Shown piece by piece: positions 26,901-35,387 of a stretch of DNA of 64,000 nt (within the stretch, counting starts at the first letter, position 1; the number at the start of each line of letters is the position of its first letter). The notes below the pieces were generated by a model, which searched no databases, was not told where the DNA came from, and was given only the letters and a program-made list of their open reading frames with translations. The stretch is from Leptothoe kymatousa TAU-MAC 1615 (GTDB lineage Bacteria > Cyanobacteriota > Cyanobacteriia > Phormidesmidales > Phormidesmidaceae). A program made the translations under genes and the position numbers. The stretch spans positions 1,126,157 through 1,190,156 of the forward strand of contig NZ_JADOER010000004.1 of NCBI RefSeq assembly GCF_018739865.1, in the 5' to 3' direction.

Positions 26901-29013
26901 CTATGGGGCTGGCCAAACGTTCTGGCTAATTGATGCAGCCACAGGGGAAAAGGTGTACGAAGGGCAAACAACCCTTTCTAAATCGGCCAGCGAGGCGGAT
27001 GACCACCAAGGGCGAAACCATAGTGGCACCGATGTGTTCATGATGGATTTCAGTGACTTTGATACCCCAGGTCAGTACTCGGTCTATGTGGACGGTGTGG
27101 GTACCTCCTACGAGTTTGAAATTGGCGAAAATACCTGGCGTGATGCATTCTATGTGTCGGCCCGAGGTTTGTTCCACCAGCGTAGCGGCATCGAGCTAGA
27201 GGCCCCCTACACAGACTACAGTCGCCCCCGGTCGTTCCATCCTCAGGATGGGGTGACGGTATATCAGTCGACGGTGCCATTGATGGACACAAATATGGGC
27301 CTGAGTGGCGGGTTGGATGCCTTTGAAGCTTTGCAGGCCACACGCACCGACGAGGTGGTCACTGATGCCTGGGGGGGATGGATGGATGCCGGGGATTGGG
27401 ATCGCCGCACTCCCCACATGGAGGCCTCTCGTTCATTGTTAGAACTGGTGGAACTCCATGGAGACTATTTTGAGTCTGTTAATCTTGATCTGCCTGAGTC
27501 AGGCAACAACTTGCCTGATGTTTTAGATGAGGCCCTGTGGGGACTGGATGTGTTCCGCCGTTTACAAAAAGAAGACGGTGGTATCCCTGGGGGCATTGAA
27601 TCTGCGGGGCATCCCATCTGGTTTGAGGGTAGCTGGCAGGAGTCTCAAACGGTGATGGCCTATGGTCCTGGTATCTGGTCTAGCTATTTCTATGCGGGGG
27701 TGGCGGCCAGGGCGGCCTATGTGCTGAAAGATTACGATACTGACCTAGCCCAAACCTACCAGGACAGTGCTTTGCAGGCGATGGAATGGGCCAATGCTGA
27801 ACTGACGAAAGACCCCAATGGTCGATATCATCAGATTTATGACCAGCGTAATCTAGCGGCAGCAGAACTCTACCGCTTAACGGGGGATCAACAGTGGCAC
27901 GATCTGTTTTTGGAAACGACGGTTTATTCAGACCCCAATGCTAGAACCTCTATCTGGCAAAGCCACGACCATCTCCAGGCGGCATTTGTCTATGGTCGAA
28001 CTGAACGCCCTGTGGATGGGACCATTCAGCAGAATGCGATTAATTCTGTTTCCCGAGAGGCGAATGAACAAATCTCCATTATGGAGAATACGGGCTATAA
28101 GTGGAATCTGGATCCCTATTCTCCCATTGGTTGGGGCGATGGTTTCGGTGCTCCCAAAACAGATATTCTTTTGCGGGCCCATGCGCTGACGGGAGATAGT
28201 ACCTACCTAGATGCAAGTGTTCTGGCCAGCCAGTTTTCGGCAGGTGCGAATCCGGATAATATGGTGTATACCACGGGCATTGGTTACAACAACCCGGACA
28301 TGCCGTTAATTTTGGATATGCGGACGACGGGGCAGGAGGCGCCGGCAGGGATTACGGTGTATGGTCCCATTGACTTGCAAAATCCCAATGGCTATGGCGG
28401 CGACTGGAGCTGGGCGATTGACCTGTTTACCACCGACGATAGTAGTCCGACTCCCTGGGAGTTTCCTACGGCTGAGGCCTATTTTGATTCGTTCTACTAT
28501 GTGCCAGTGACTGAATTTACGATTAATCAGTCCCTTGGCCCAACGGCCTATACCTGGGGCTATCTGGCTGCTTCGGATGGTGTTGATGGGGAGACGGCTA
28601 CTGCCCAAGGCAATGCAGGCAACAACACGTTGTCAGGCACTGGAGTGAATAGTGTTATTAATGGTACTCAACCGTTAGATATGACACCGGGACAGGGTGA
28701 AGTTGATACTCTCATTGCAAGTAACGGGAATGATCTCTTTGTTCTCGGTAATGTTGGCCGCAGCTTCTATGATGATGGCGATGCCACATTGCCCGGCTTG
28801 GATGATTATGCCCTTATCCAAGGGTTTAACTTAGCTCAAGGAGACCGGATTCAACTCCATGGCACCGTTGATGACTACACATTGGGAGCGTCCCCCAATG
28901 GAGTACCTGCTGGTACAGCTATTTTCTCTCAGACTGATGATGTATCTGAGTTGATTGCTGTACTAGAGGATACGTCGCCCAATGGCCTGATGGGTGCCCT
29001 TGTCTTTGCCTAA
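23905..29013 (+). CDS. Giant secreted GH9 glycoside hydrolase with four PA14 domains
   Basis: 1702 aa. Four PA14-type carbohydrate-binding beta-barrels begin near residues 20, 170, 403 and 643; each has SDDGVRLWVNxxLIID and LRLDY-like strands. Pro-Glu-rich linkers follow PA14-2 and PA14-3. A CelD_N-type Ig domain spans about 800-960, then a GH9 (alpha/alpha)6 catalytic domain about 965-1565, with the catalytic base in GGWMDAGDWDRR and the acid Glu about 1537 in VPVTEFTINQS. The last 130 residues (DTLIASNGNDLFVLG, FYDDGD, DDYALIQGF) match a C-terminal module common on cyanobacterial proteins exported by type I secretion. No N-terminal signal peptide exists, which agrees. It likely cleaves beta-1,4-glucan outside the cell, either self-made exopolysaccharide or plant/algal cellulose. 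Followed by a strong hairpin. Confidence 0.92.
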   Translation: MRMLDGDVTTTTNSIDVVNGLKAEYYNNKDFTDLILARTDAIVDFDWDNGSPDAEIVADTFSVHWTGQIEPLFSETYTFETSSDDGVRLWVNNELIIDNFYEQATTAHSGTITLEAGKRYDIRLDYYENYGGANAQLRWSSASQPLEVIPQSQLYSSAVVMAEPPVEGSGNGLAGEYYHNKNFTDLAFTQTDATVDFNWDAGSPDPSIEKDTYSIRWTGRVEPRYSETYTFSTSSDDGVRLWVNDQLIIDKFVEQAATIHSGTITLEAGQQYDIRLDYYENYGGASAELWWLSDSQSLEIIPQSQLYSTAVTEPEPPVEPEPPVAPEPEPEPEPEPPVAPEPEPEPEPEPEPEPPVEPEPPVEPEPPVEPEPPVEPEPPAEPEPPAEPEPPTEPEPPMDGEGNGLKAEYYNNKDFTDSVFTRTDATVDFNWDAGSPDPSIEKDTYSIRWTGRVEPRYSEIYTFSTSSDDGVRLWVNDELIIDKFVEQAATIHSGTITLEAGQQYDIRLDYYENYGGASAELWWLSDSQPLEIIPQSQLYSTTVTEPEPPVEPEPPVEPEPPVEPEPPVEPEPPVEPEPPVEPEPPVEPAPEPEPAPPVEPEPPVEPEPPVEPEPPVEPEPPVEPEPPVEPEPPVEPGPSTEVNGLKGEYYNNQDFTELALTRTDENVDFNWGTRSPYATLEPDSFSVRWTGEIEPRYSETYTFQTFSDDGVRLWINDELIIDQLVPQSPTLHNGTITLDAGQRYNIRLDYIEVNGGASAELMWSSNSQPLEKVPQSQLFSQSVPAPEPPPPGPLFPDPDPVDPTAVEIEHVFTVSENVVALKINTGEIARGKQVDYVPAADDIIQDDGWVVRNNETIGWQIAGEPNKIWLVDEYSGPGLNTAWADNVSNYEIVAADGSIIRPTNVYRKSKVDDMAQTDIWEFEWPMEHTVYVELPDGLTEGESYQLNFAGNFLADSEFVYEPEATRSDAVHVSHLGFDPGDGSKVAFLSTWMGNGGGLDYGAGQTFWLIDAATGEKVYEGQTTLSKSASEADDHQGRNHSGTDVFMMDFSDFDTPGQYSVYVDGVGTSYEFEIGENTWRDAFYVSARGLFHQRSGIELEAPYTDYSRPRSFHPQDGVTVYQSTVPLMDTNMGLSGGLDAFEALQATRTDEVVTDAWGGWMDAGDWDRRTPHMEASRSLLELVELHGDYFESVNLDLPESGNNLPDVLDEALWGLDVFRRLQKEDGGIPGGIESAGHPIWFEGSWQESQTVMAYGPGIWSSYFYAGVAARAAYVLKDYDTDLAQTYQDSALQAMEWANAELTKDPNGRYHQIYDQRNLAAAELYRLTGDQQWHDLFLETTVYSDPNARTSIWQSHDHLQAAFVYGRTERPVDGTIQQNAINSVSREANEQISIMENTGYKWNLDPYSPIGWGDGFGAPKTDILLRAHALTGDSTYLDASVLASQFSAGANPDNMVYTTGIGYNNPDMPLILDMRTTGQEAPAGITVYGPIDLQNPNGYGGDWSWAIDLFTTDDSSPTPWEFPTAEAYFDSFYYVPVTEFTINQSLGPTAYTWGYLAASDGVDGETATAQGNAGNNTLSGTGVNSVINGTQPLDMTPGQGEVDTLIASNGNDLFVLGNVGRSFYDDGDATLPGLDDYALIQGFNLAQGDRIQLHGTVDDYTLGASPNGVPAGTAIFSQTDDVSELIAVLEDTSPNGLMGALVFA
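24841..25100 (+). repeat. Pro-Glu-rich linker repeat, first block
   Basis: About 85 codons of EPEPPV, PEPE and EPEPPA units between PA14-2 and PA14-3 of the GH9 protein. The DNA repeat is 15-18 bp (gaaccagaacctcctgta and variants). Such linkers are flexible spacers and prone to slippage in replication and assembly. Confidence 0.9.
25534..25817 (+). repeat. Pro-Glu-rich linker repeat, second block
   Basis: About 95 codons of EPEPPV between PA14-3 and PA14-4. The unit is 18 bp (gaaccagaacctcccgtt), more uniform than the first block, which suggests more recent expansion. A short APEPEPAP interruption occurs near 25667-25690. Confidence 0.9.
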
Positions 29014-29038
29014 TGGTGGTTGCTTGAGTTAGTTCTGT

Positions 29039-29084
29039 AGTTCTCCCCCCATTGAAATGTTCTAATCGTCATGGGGGGAGAACT
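29039..29084 (+). terminator. Strong stem-loop after the GH9 gene
   Basis: A 14-bp perfect stem (agttctccccccat at 29039-29052 with 29071-29084) with an 18-nt loop, 26 bp past the stop. It lacks a T-run, so it may be an RNA 3'-end stabiliser or weak terminator. Confidence 0.65.
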
Positions 29085-30536
29085 GAAAGGGTAATGAGGC
29101 CCTGTTTGATGTGTTAATGTCGATTCATTTTCATTCCCACAGCCGCATCAGTAAAGAAATCTGAGCTGGATAGTGCTATTAAGTGCGGGGCAGAGAAAAA
29201 TAGCATGTCCCTTTATCCTTGGGAGAATAGGGGCGTGAGGCCAGGTTTGTTATTCTCTAGCCTTCCTAAAATGGACTACCCTGAGCTGAACGTTGTTTTT
29301 TGTGCGCCTCAACCCTATGCGTATTTTTACCCTTGGCTATTTGAATTTTTCTATCGCATATTAATTGGTCTGTGGACTCTAAGGGTGTATCAAGTTCCTG
29401 GCAAGGTAGGATACTTGACTGATTATTTACGACACCAAGATGTTTGTGATTGCGGGACGATTATTTTCCTAAATCCAACATTCCCTACCAGAAATATCAT
29501 TGGAACTTGATTGTAAAACGATTACCCTATAGTTGGTGCAACTGCATAAAACTATTGCCTGATTATTTTTGATGTGTGCCTGAGAATATATACTTATATT
29601 CCGCTAATTTATGTCTAGGAAGACGAATAATTTAGGGCTATAAACCAATGGATAACTAATCAATTCAAGTTGATTTAATTCCGGTTAAGGGGAATGCACA
29701 TAAATAAAATCCCCATCACAGAATATGTCGTAGAACCTCCTCCCCTTACGAAGGGGAGGTGCCGTAGGCGGAGGGGTCTGGACCGATAGCGCTAACTGTC
29801 GATAACCCCCTGTAAGTCCCCCTTCGTAAGGGGGACAGCACACCTCGAACATGTCTCAAAGAGGTAGATTATTTTCATGCAGACGCCTAAAAGGGCTGTA
29901 TCTATAAATATTTCTTGTTTCTCCGTAGTTATATAGATTTAAATTCGCTTTACCTATAAAAAATGAGAAAACTAGAGATTATGGGGTTAAGGAGGATGGA
30001 TCGAGCCTTTTTTAGCGAAATCCATAGGCTCTATTCAAAAAAAACTTGTGTGAAAGTAGGGGTTAATTTGAACAACTCTTTAAACATTGCTTCTGTAATT
30101 TAAATGCTAATGAAGGTATTTATTAACTAATAAAAACTCCATCCTGACTTGGGTGGGGCGATCTGTAGTTTTCAGAAGGAAGTCGTTCTTTTGGGTGCCT
30201 GGGCTTGCCAACATATTAGGGAGAAATCTTAAACCCTTAAAGCTGCTAACTTACTGCTCATTAAATGTCGTTATTTTGCTGGTTTTTTGAGTTGATCGCT
30301 GCTTTAGACCTATTGAATTAGCCTAAATCTTACTGTTTTGACCTAAATAAGTTAAATATTGGCCTGTTGGTCTTTAAAGAATAGTCTTGCCCGCTGTGCA
30401 TGATGGTTGTTCACCATGGTTTGTTGCATATGTGGATTTCCTATGTTGCAAGTCAATTGCGGTGCATGCAAGACGAATAAGATGATCAAATCAGTCTGAC
30501 TGAATTTTTTAGTTTTAGACTTTAAGCTATTTCCCA
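29085..30536. other. 1.45-kb gene-poor region
   Basis: AT-rich DNA between the GH9 gene and the taxis operon. It holds MITE-A copy 1 (29688-29888). A 101-codon plus-strand frame at 29205-29510 has no Shine-Dalgarno, no recognisable family and an odd composition; I do not call it a gene. The taxis-operon promoter should lie near its right end; no motif stands out. Confidence 0.5.
29688..29888. mobile_element. MITE-like element A, copy 1 (201 bp)
   Basis: Almost identical to 51548-51772. The ends are imperfect inverted repeats (aggggaatgcacataaataaaat on the left; agg..tctgcatgaaaataat on the reversed right). Inside are hairpins cctcccctt/aaggggagg and gtccccctt/aagggggac. No transposase is encoded. 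It would need an enzyme supplied from elsewhere; the family is not identified. Confidence 0.75.
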
Positions 30537-31454
30537 ATGGTTAAAATATTATTGATTGAAAAAAAACAATCTGTCCACCACTCGTTGGGCCAGCAGCTTC
30601 GCCCCTATGGATATGAACTGTTGCTATCAACCGAAGGGGGTGACCAAGGGATTTTAATGGCCATTAAAGAGTCTCCAGATCTGATTTTGGTGGATTCAGA
30701 CCTGTCAGTGATTGATGGTTGGCAGGTAATACAGATTCTTAAGGCCTCTACGGTCACTAAAGATATCCCGGTGATCGCCCTCATGTCGCCGACAGTGCAA
30801 GCCGATTGGCAAATGCTCCTAAAGTCAGACTGTGATGATTATTGTCTGAAGCCGGTGACCTTAATGTGTCTTTTGGGTAAATTGCAAAAGATGGCCGGAA
30901 ACATACTTAAAAATTCGATTGATTTAAGGAGTATGGAAGGGTTGCTGTCTTCTCAGCCCGTTATTGCCCAGTCTGCGGGGGCATCGTCTGCGGCTAATGT
31001 GACGCCAGAGCGGCCTCGAAGGCAGATGTCATCAAAATCTTTGGTGGTTTACATTGAAGATCATCAAGCGGACAGTCAAGCCATGGCCCAAATTGTTCAG
31101 AGGGCAGGCTATGGCTACGCTAATATTGTCGATCCTCTTCATGCCTTGCCGCAGCTGTTGGAGTTAAAGCCCCAGCTGGTTTTTCTGGATTTGGTCATGC
31201 CGTTGGTGAATGGCTATGAGTTGTGTGCTCAAATTCGCCGTATTTCGGCATTCAAAGAAATGCCGATCATAATTGTGACTAATAATGATGGTATTGCCGA
31301 TCGGGTGCGCTCTAAAGTTGTTGGGGCTTCGGGCTTTCTAGGTAAGCCGATTAGGGAGCATAAGGTTTCAAAGGTGTTGGAGAAATATTTGAGGCCACTG
31401 CAAAAAGCTGTCAAGAATGAGGTGTCTCCACCTAAATTCTCACCTTTATTCTAG
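30537..31454 (+). CDS. Double response regulator, first gene of the Pix-type taxis operon
   Basis: 305 aa with two receiver domains. REC1 (1-122) has the phosphoacceptor region LILVDSDLSVIDGW and Lys in CLKPV, but the usual acidic pair at its start is replaced (LLIEKKQ), so phosphorylation may be impaired. REC2 (165-295) is complete: VVYIEDHQADS, VFLDLVMPLVNGYE, LGKPIRE. The position at the head of a CheY-CheW-MCP-CheA run corresponds to PixG/TaxP1, but the N-terminal PATAN domain of PixG is absent. It probably reads out CheA/PixL phosphorylation to the type IV pilus machinery. The ATG at 30537 has no clear Shine-Dalgarno. 77 bp separate it from the next gene. Confidence 0.88.
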   Translation: MVKILLIEKKQSVHHSLGQQLRPYGYELLLSTEGGDQGILMAIKESPDLILVDSDLSVIDGWQVIQILKASTVTKDIPVIALMSPTVQADWQMLLKSDCDDYCLKPVTLMCLLGKLQKMAGNILKNSIDLRSMEGLLSSQPVIAQSAGASSAANVTPERPRRQMSSKSLVVYIEDHQADSQAMAQIVQRAGYGYANIVDPLHALPQLLELKPQLVFLDLVMPLVNGYELCAQIRRISAFKEMPIIIVTNNDGIADRVRSKVVGASGFLGKPIREHKVSKVLEKYLRPLQKAVKNEVSPPKFSPLF

Positions 31455-31531
31455 GTGTGTAAGGTGTAGATTGTTCCCTTTGGCTGAATTCAGTAATTAG
31501 ATCGATACCGTTTATTTGTATAGGAACTTTT

Positions 31532-31903
31532 ATGGTAACTGCGTTAGTTGTGGAAGATAGCTTGACAGATCGAGAGCATTTAACAACCCATCTGCAAAAT
31601 CTTAAGATCATGGTGGTTGGTGTGGAAAGTAGCGAGGAGGCGCTCTTTAAAATACAAGCTCTTAGGCCGGATGTCGTTTTTCTAGATGTGGTATTGCCCG
31701 GTCAAAGCGGATTTGAGCTTTGTCGCCATTTAAAGAGCGATCAGAAAACCCAGGATATTCCAGTGGTGATTTACTCTACTAAAGATACGGATGCGGATAG
31801 ATTATGGGGCTCGATGTTGGGGGCAGATGCTTATTTGAGTAAGCCTGTTGATGCTGAGCAGCTGTCTCAAACTATTCAGAAAATCATTGGTGGAGCCCTA
31901 TGA
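31532..31903 (+). CDS. CheY-like single-domain response regulator (PixH type)
   Basis: 123 aa, one complete receiver domain. VVEDSLTDREH supplies the acidic pocket, VVFLDVVLPGQSGFEL the phospho-Asp, VVIYST the Thr/Ser position and YLSKPVDAE the Lys. AGGA lies upstream of the ATG. It overlaps the next gene by four bases (ATGA), which shows translational coupling. In pix/tax operons the second small regulator competes for phosphate from the CheA-like kinase or sets pilus direction. Confidence 0.9.
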   Translation: MVTALVVEDSLTDREHLTTHLQNLKIMVVGVESSEEALFKIQALRPDVVFLDVVLPGQSGFELCRHLKSDQKTQDIPVVIYSTKDTDADRLWGSMLGADAYLSKPVDAEQLSQTIQKIIGGAL

Positions 31904-32451
31904 GTGGTGCGTGGCCAAGGGTAATCGGCGGTCAGTCGCGTTCCGATGAAGTCGTGCTTGAACTAGATCCCCTCGGATTGGAACCTATTCCAGAGGATAC
32001 GCGCCAACGCTTTCTTCGATTTCAAACCTGTGCTGATGAAGCGACGTTGTTACCGTTAAAGGATATTGCAGCGGTTCTTCAGGTGACAATTGACGAATTG
32101 TTGCCGGTTCCCGATATGGCGACCTGGTTGTTGGGGGTGTGTAACTGGCGTGGGGAAATGCTGTGGCTAGTGGATGTGAATAGTCTGTTAGGTAAGGTGC
32201 CTTTATGGCATCAAAACCCCAGGTTAGAGACCATGATGGTCATTGTGATCCAGGCGGAGGAACGGTCGGTGGGTTTGGCCGTAGAGCAGGTGGATGATGT
32301 GGAACTGATTGATCCTGACAGGATTGTGCAGTCGGAAAAACTTGGTGCTGCGATTACGGATCCTATGGTGGCAGGGCATTTGCCAGAACATGGTGGAATT
32401 ATTTTGGATGCCTTGCGATTGGTGGATCATTCGTTTCGCACGCTTTCTTAA
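31900..32451 (+). CDS. CheW-like adaptor (PixI type)
   Basis: 183 aa with a CheW SH3-like fold from about residue 45: [12 protein letters not shown], then [20 protein letters not shown] and [19 protein letters not shown]. It links the chemoreceptor-like protein to the CheA-like kinase. The start overlaps the preceding stop, and the receptor gene follows after 74 bp. The N-terminal 40 residues are not part of the fold. Confidence 0.9.
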   Translation: MSGAWPRVIGGQSRSDEVVLELDPLGLEPIPEDTRQRFLRFQTCADEATLLPLKDIAAVLQVTIDELLPVPDMATWLLGVCNWRGEMLWLVDVNSLLGKVPLWHQNPRLETMMVIVIQAEERSVGLAVEQVDDVELIDPDRIVQSEKLGAAITDPMVAGHLPEHGGIILDALRLVDHSFRTLS

Positions 32452-32525
32452 TTGTTATTGATTCTCTTATGTCAGCTTTTTCTACTAATTCTAATAATTT
32501 TGACCACAATCAAGGGGGTAACAAT

Positions 32526-35312
32526 ATGACTAATCCAGATCTTACGATTCCTGAAAACGACAATAATACGGTCTTGGTGACCGCATCAAACCTGACGCTA
32601 TCTGCAGAAACAACTCTCGAACACCAGGAATTGCCTGAAGATACGCTGCGGCCCCTTAAGTTGGATTCGATTCCGTTTCCGCCTGGGCCGGGTAAGCGCC
32701 CCTTTGCGATCGCAAATCTAATGGCCCAGACCACCCACCTGGAGAACCTGTGCCAAATTACCGTCACCCAGCTACGCAAACATTTGGCGGTCGATCGAGC
32801 CCTAATCTATAAATTTACCTCTGAGGAACAAGGGAATATCATTGCCGAGTCCGTTGCCAGTGGCTATACCCCCTATCTGGGGGAATCTGTCGCGGCCCTG
32901 GCGTTTGGTGAAAATACCACCCAGGCCTATCAGCAACAGCCTTTTGTCACCATCGCTAACGTTACCGAAGACGCGACCACGCCCTACCAGCTGCAGCTAT
33001 GTCAGCGTTTTCAAGTGCAGGCCTATGTGAGTTTGCCAATTTTCTTGGATGAGCGGCTGTGGGGGCTGTTGGTGGTGCAAAACTGTGCCGCACCTCGTCA
33101 ATGGTCTGAGTCTGAAATTGCCTTCCTCTACCAGGTGGGGACTGAGTTTGCCCTAAAGCTCCATATCCATGAGCTGCGGTTGCAAAATCAACAGGAAGTG
33201 ACGCGCGATCGCATCATTACCAGCGTTGTCAAAAATATTCGCACCCTATCGGATATCCAATCCATCTTCGAGACAACAGTTCAGGCAATTCGTCAATATC
33301 TAAACACTGATCGGGTGGCCGTATTTAAATTTTATCCAGGGAGCAACAACGGCAGCGGTGAAATTATTGCCGAAAGCGTGCGTAAAAACTTTGTCTCAGC
33401 CAAAGCCGTGCGGGTTGAAGACCACTGCTTTGATGAAGGCGGTAAGACCGATAACGACTATCGCCAGGGGGGCTACTGGGCCGCATCGGACATCTATACC
33501 GCCGGGCTGCCCGAATGCCACCTAAATACCCTCACCCAGTTTCAAGTGCGGGCAAATTTAGTGGTTCCCCTCCTCAAGAGTGGCAAGCTTTGGGGCCTAT
33601 TTTGCATTCACCAGTGCGATGGTCCCCGCACCTGGCAAGATGCAGAGATCGCGTTTATTCGCAGAATCGCCGCCCGGCTTGATGTCGCGTTGCAGCAAAC
33701 CACCTATCTAGAAGAGCTGCAGGAAAAAAATGACAAACTAAAAAAAATTGCCACCCAAGAGCGATTAATCACCCAAATTACCGAGCGCTTACGTCGCCAG
33801 GCCGATCTTCCCAACGCCCTAAAAACAGCAGTGCGAGATATTCGGCAGATGCTCAACGTGGGTCGAGTGGGCCTGTTCCAATTTGATCTAGCCACAAACT
33901 ACAGCGTTGGTGAATTTGTGATCGAAGACGTGGATGCGGGGGTGGTGTCCGCCATGGCGACAAAGGTGAAGGATCACTGTTTTGCCGACGGCCAGACCGA
34001 AAACTACCGCAATGGCCGCAACTGGATTGTCCATGATATTCAAGAGCTCGATTTGCCCGATTGTTTGGTTGATTTACTCTCCCAGTTACAGGTGCGAGCG
34101 TCATTGGTCATTCCCTTGCTAAAAGGCGATATTCTTTGGGGGCTGTTCTGCGTCCACGAATGTCAGGGCCCTCGCCACTGGGATGCGGCTGAAATTGACT
34201 TTGTCCGACGCATTGGGCTGCAGCTAAATATTGCCCTGCAACAGGCGGACTATTTGAACCAGCTGCAGGAAAAAAATAAAACCCTGGAGGCGGTGGCAAC
34301 CAAGGAGAAAGAATCCAAGGAGCGCTTGCAAAAGCAAGTTACCCAGCTACTGTCCGATGTATATCCTGCGTTGGAAGGCGATCTGACCGTACGGGCGCCG
34401 GTTACCGATACTGAAGTGGGTACCGTTGCCAGTGCCTATAACAACACCCTGCAAAGTCTGCAAAAAATTGTTCTTGAGGTAAAACAGGCCGCTGCGCAGG
34501 TGGGGCAAACCTCCAAACAGAGTGGTAATTCCATGACCTCCTTGAATCAGCAGGCTCAACGGCAAGTATTGTCCTTGGAGCAAACCCTGAAACGGGTGCA
34601 GGACATGATGAACTTAACTGAAGCCGTGGCCAACGATGCTCAACAGGTGGAAACGGCGGTGCAGCAGGCAAATCAAACGGTGCAGGTGGGGGATGCCGCC
34701 ATGAATAATACCGTATCCAGTATTATGGCCATTCGGTCCACCGTAGCTGATACGAGCCAACGCATTAAGCGTTTGAGTGAATCGTCCCAGAAAATTTCTA
34801 AGGTGGTGAACCTCATTAGCCATTTTACGAACCAAACCCAGCTGTTATCTCTCAATGCGTCCATTGAGGCGACGCGCGCCGGAGAATACGGACGGGGGTT
34901 TGCGGTTGTGGCCGATGAAGTACGCTCTCTGGCACGTCAGTCGGCAGAAGCCGCCACTGAAATTGAGCAGCTGGTGCAAGAGATTCAAATGGGCACCGCA
35001 GAAGTCTCTACGGCCATGGAGACCGGTATTCAGCAGGTGGCAGAAGGTACGAACCTGGTGACGGATACGCGACAAAATCTGACGGCGATTGTGGAGGCCA
35101 CAGGTCAAATTAGCTCGTTAATTCAAGGCATTAGCCACATTGCCCATCAACAGGTCTCAGAATTTAAAGATGTGACGGTGACGGTGAATGAAGTGACAGA
35201 AATTGCCAATCAAACATCCACCGAGTCTGAACAATTAACTGAGTCAATTCGTCAACTGTTGGCGACGGCCCAGGCCCTCCAGTCTAGTACAGATAAGTTT
35301 AAGGTTGCCTAG
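32526..35312 (+). CDS. Methyl-accepting photoreceptor with two DXCF cyanobacteriochrome GAF domains (PixJ type)
   Basis: 928 aa from the ATG at 32526, which has AAGGGGG upstream; an ATG at 32469 lacks one. No transmembrane helix is visible, so it is probably soluble or held by partners. GAF1 (about 70-220) lacks both bilin cysteines. GAF2 (231-390) has the DXCF motif DHCF (Cys301) and canonical ECH (Cys331). GAF3 (about 415-570) has DHCF (Cys485) and Cys513 followed by Leu instead of His. The 28-30 residue spacing agrees with TePixJ-type blue/green sensors that carry phycoviolobilin on two thioethers. A HAMP-like segment (about 615-660) and the MA signalling domain follow, with hairpin tip [20 protein letters not shown]. 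It should control the CheA-like kinase encoded next according to light colour. Confidence 0.92.
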   Translation: MTNPDLTIPENDNNTVLVTASNLTLSAETTLEHQELPEDTLRPLKLDSIPFPPGPGKRPFAIANLMAQTTHLENLCQITVTQLRKHLAVDRALIYKFTSEEQGNIIAESVASGYTPYLGESVAALAFGENTTQAYQQQPFVTIANVTEDATTPYQLQLCQRFQVQAYVSLPIFLDERLWGLLVVQNCAAPRQWSESEIAFLYQVGTEFALKLHIHELRLQNQQEVTRDRIITSVVKNIRTLSDIQSIFETTVQAIRQYLNTDRVAVFKFYPGSNNGSGEIIAESVRKNFVSAKAVRVEDHCFDEGGKTDNDYRQGGYWAASDIYTAGLPECHLNTLTQFQVRANLVVPLLKSGKLWGLFCIHQCDGPRTWQDAEIAFIRRIAARLDVALQQTTYLEELQEKNDKLKKIATQERLITQITERLRRQADLPNALKTAVRDIRQMLNVGRVGLFQFDLATNYSVGEFVIEDVDAGVVSAMATKVKDHCFADGQTENYRNGRNWIVHDIQELDLPDCLVDLLSQLQVRASLVIPLLKGDILWGLFCVHECQGPRHWDAAEIDFVRRIGLQLNIALQQADYLNQLQEKNKTLEAVATKEKESKERLQKQVTQLLSDVYPALEGDLTVRAPVTDTEVGTVASAYNNTLQSLQKIVLEVKQAAAQVGQTSKQSGNSMTSLNQQAQRQVLSLEQTLKRVQDMMNLTEAVANDAQQVETAVQQANQTVQVGDAAMNNTVSSIMAIRSTVADTSQRIKRLSESSQKISKVVNLISHFTNQTQLLSLNASIEATRAGEYGRGFAVVADEVRSLARQSAEAATEIEQLVQEIQMGTAEVSTAMETGIQQVAEGTNLVTDTRQNLTAIVEATGQISSLIQGISHIAHQQVSEFKDVTVTVNEVTEIANQTSTESEQLTESIRQLLATAQALQSSTDKFKVA

Positions 35313-35387
35313 GGCGACAGCCCATAAACTCCCGACCCAGAGCCCTAACGGCACTCTCTCCTTTAACCATCTGTTTAAGCCTCACCC

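Noticed and set aside
29205-29510. 101-codon plus frame
   Set aside because: No Shine-Dalgarno, aromatic-rich odd composition and no similarity that I recognise, in AT-rich intergenic DNA.
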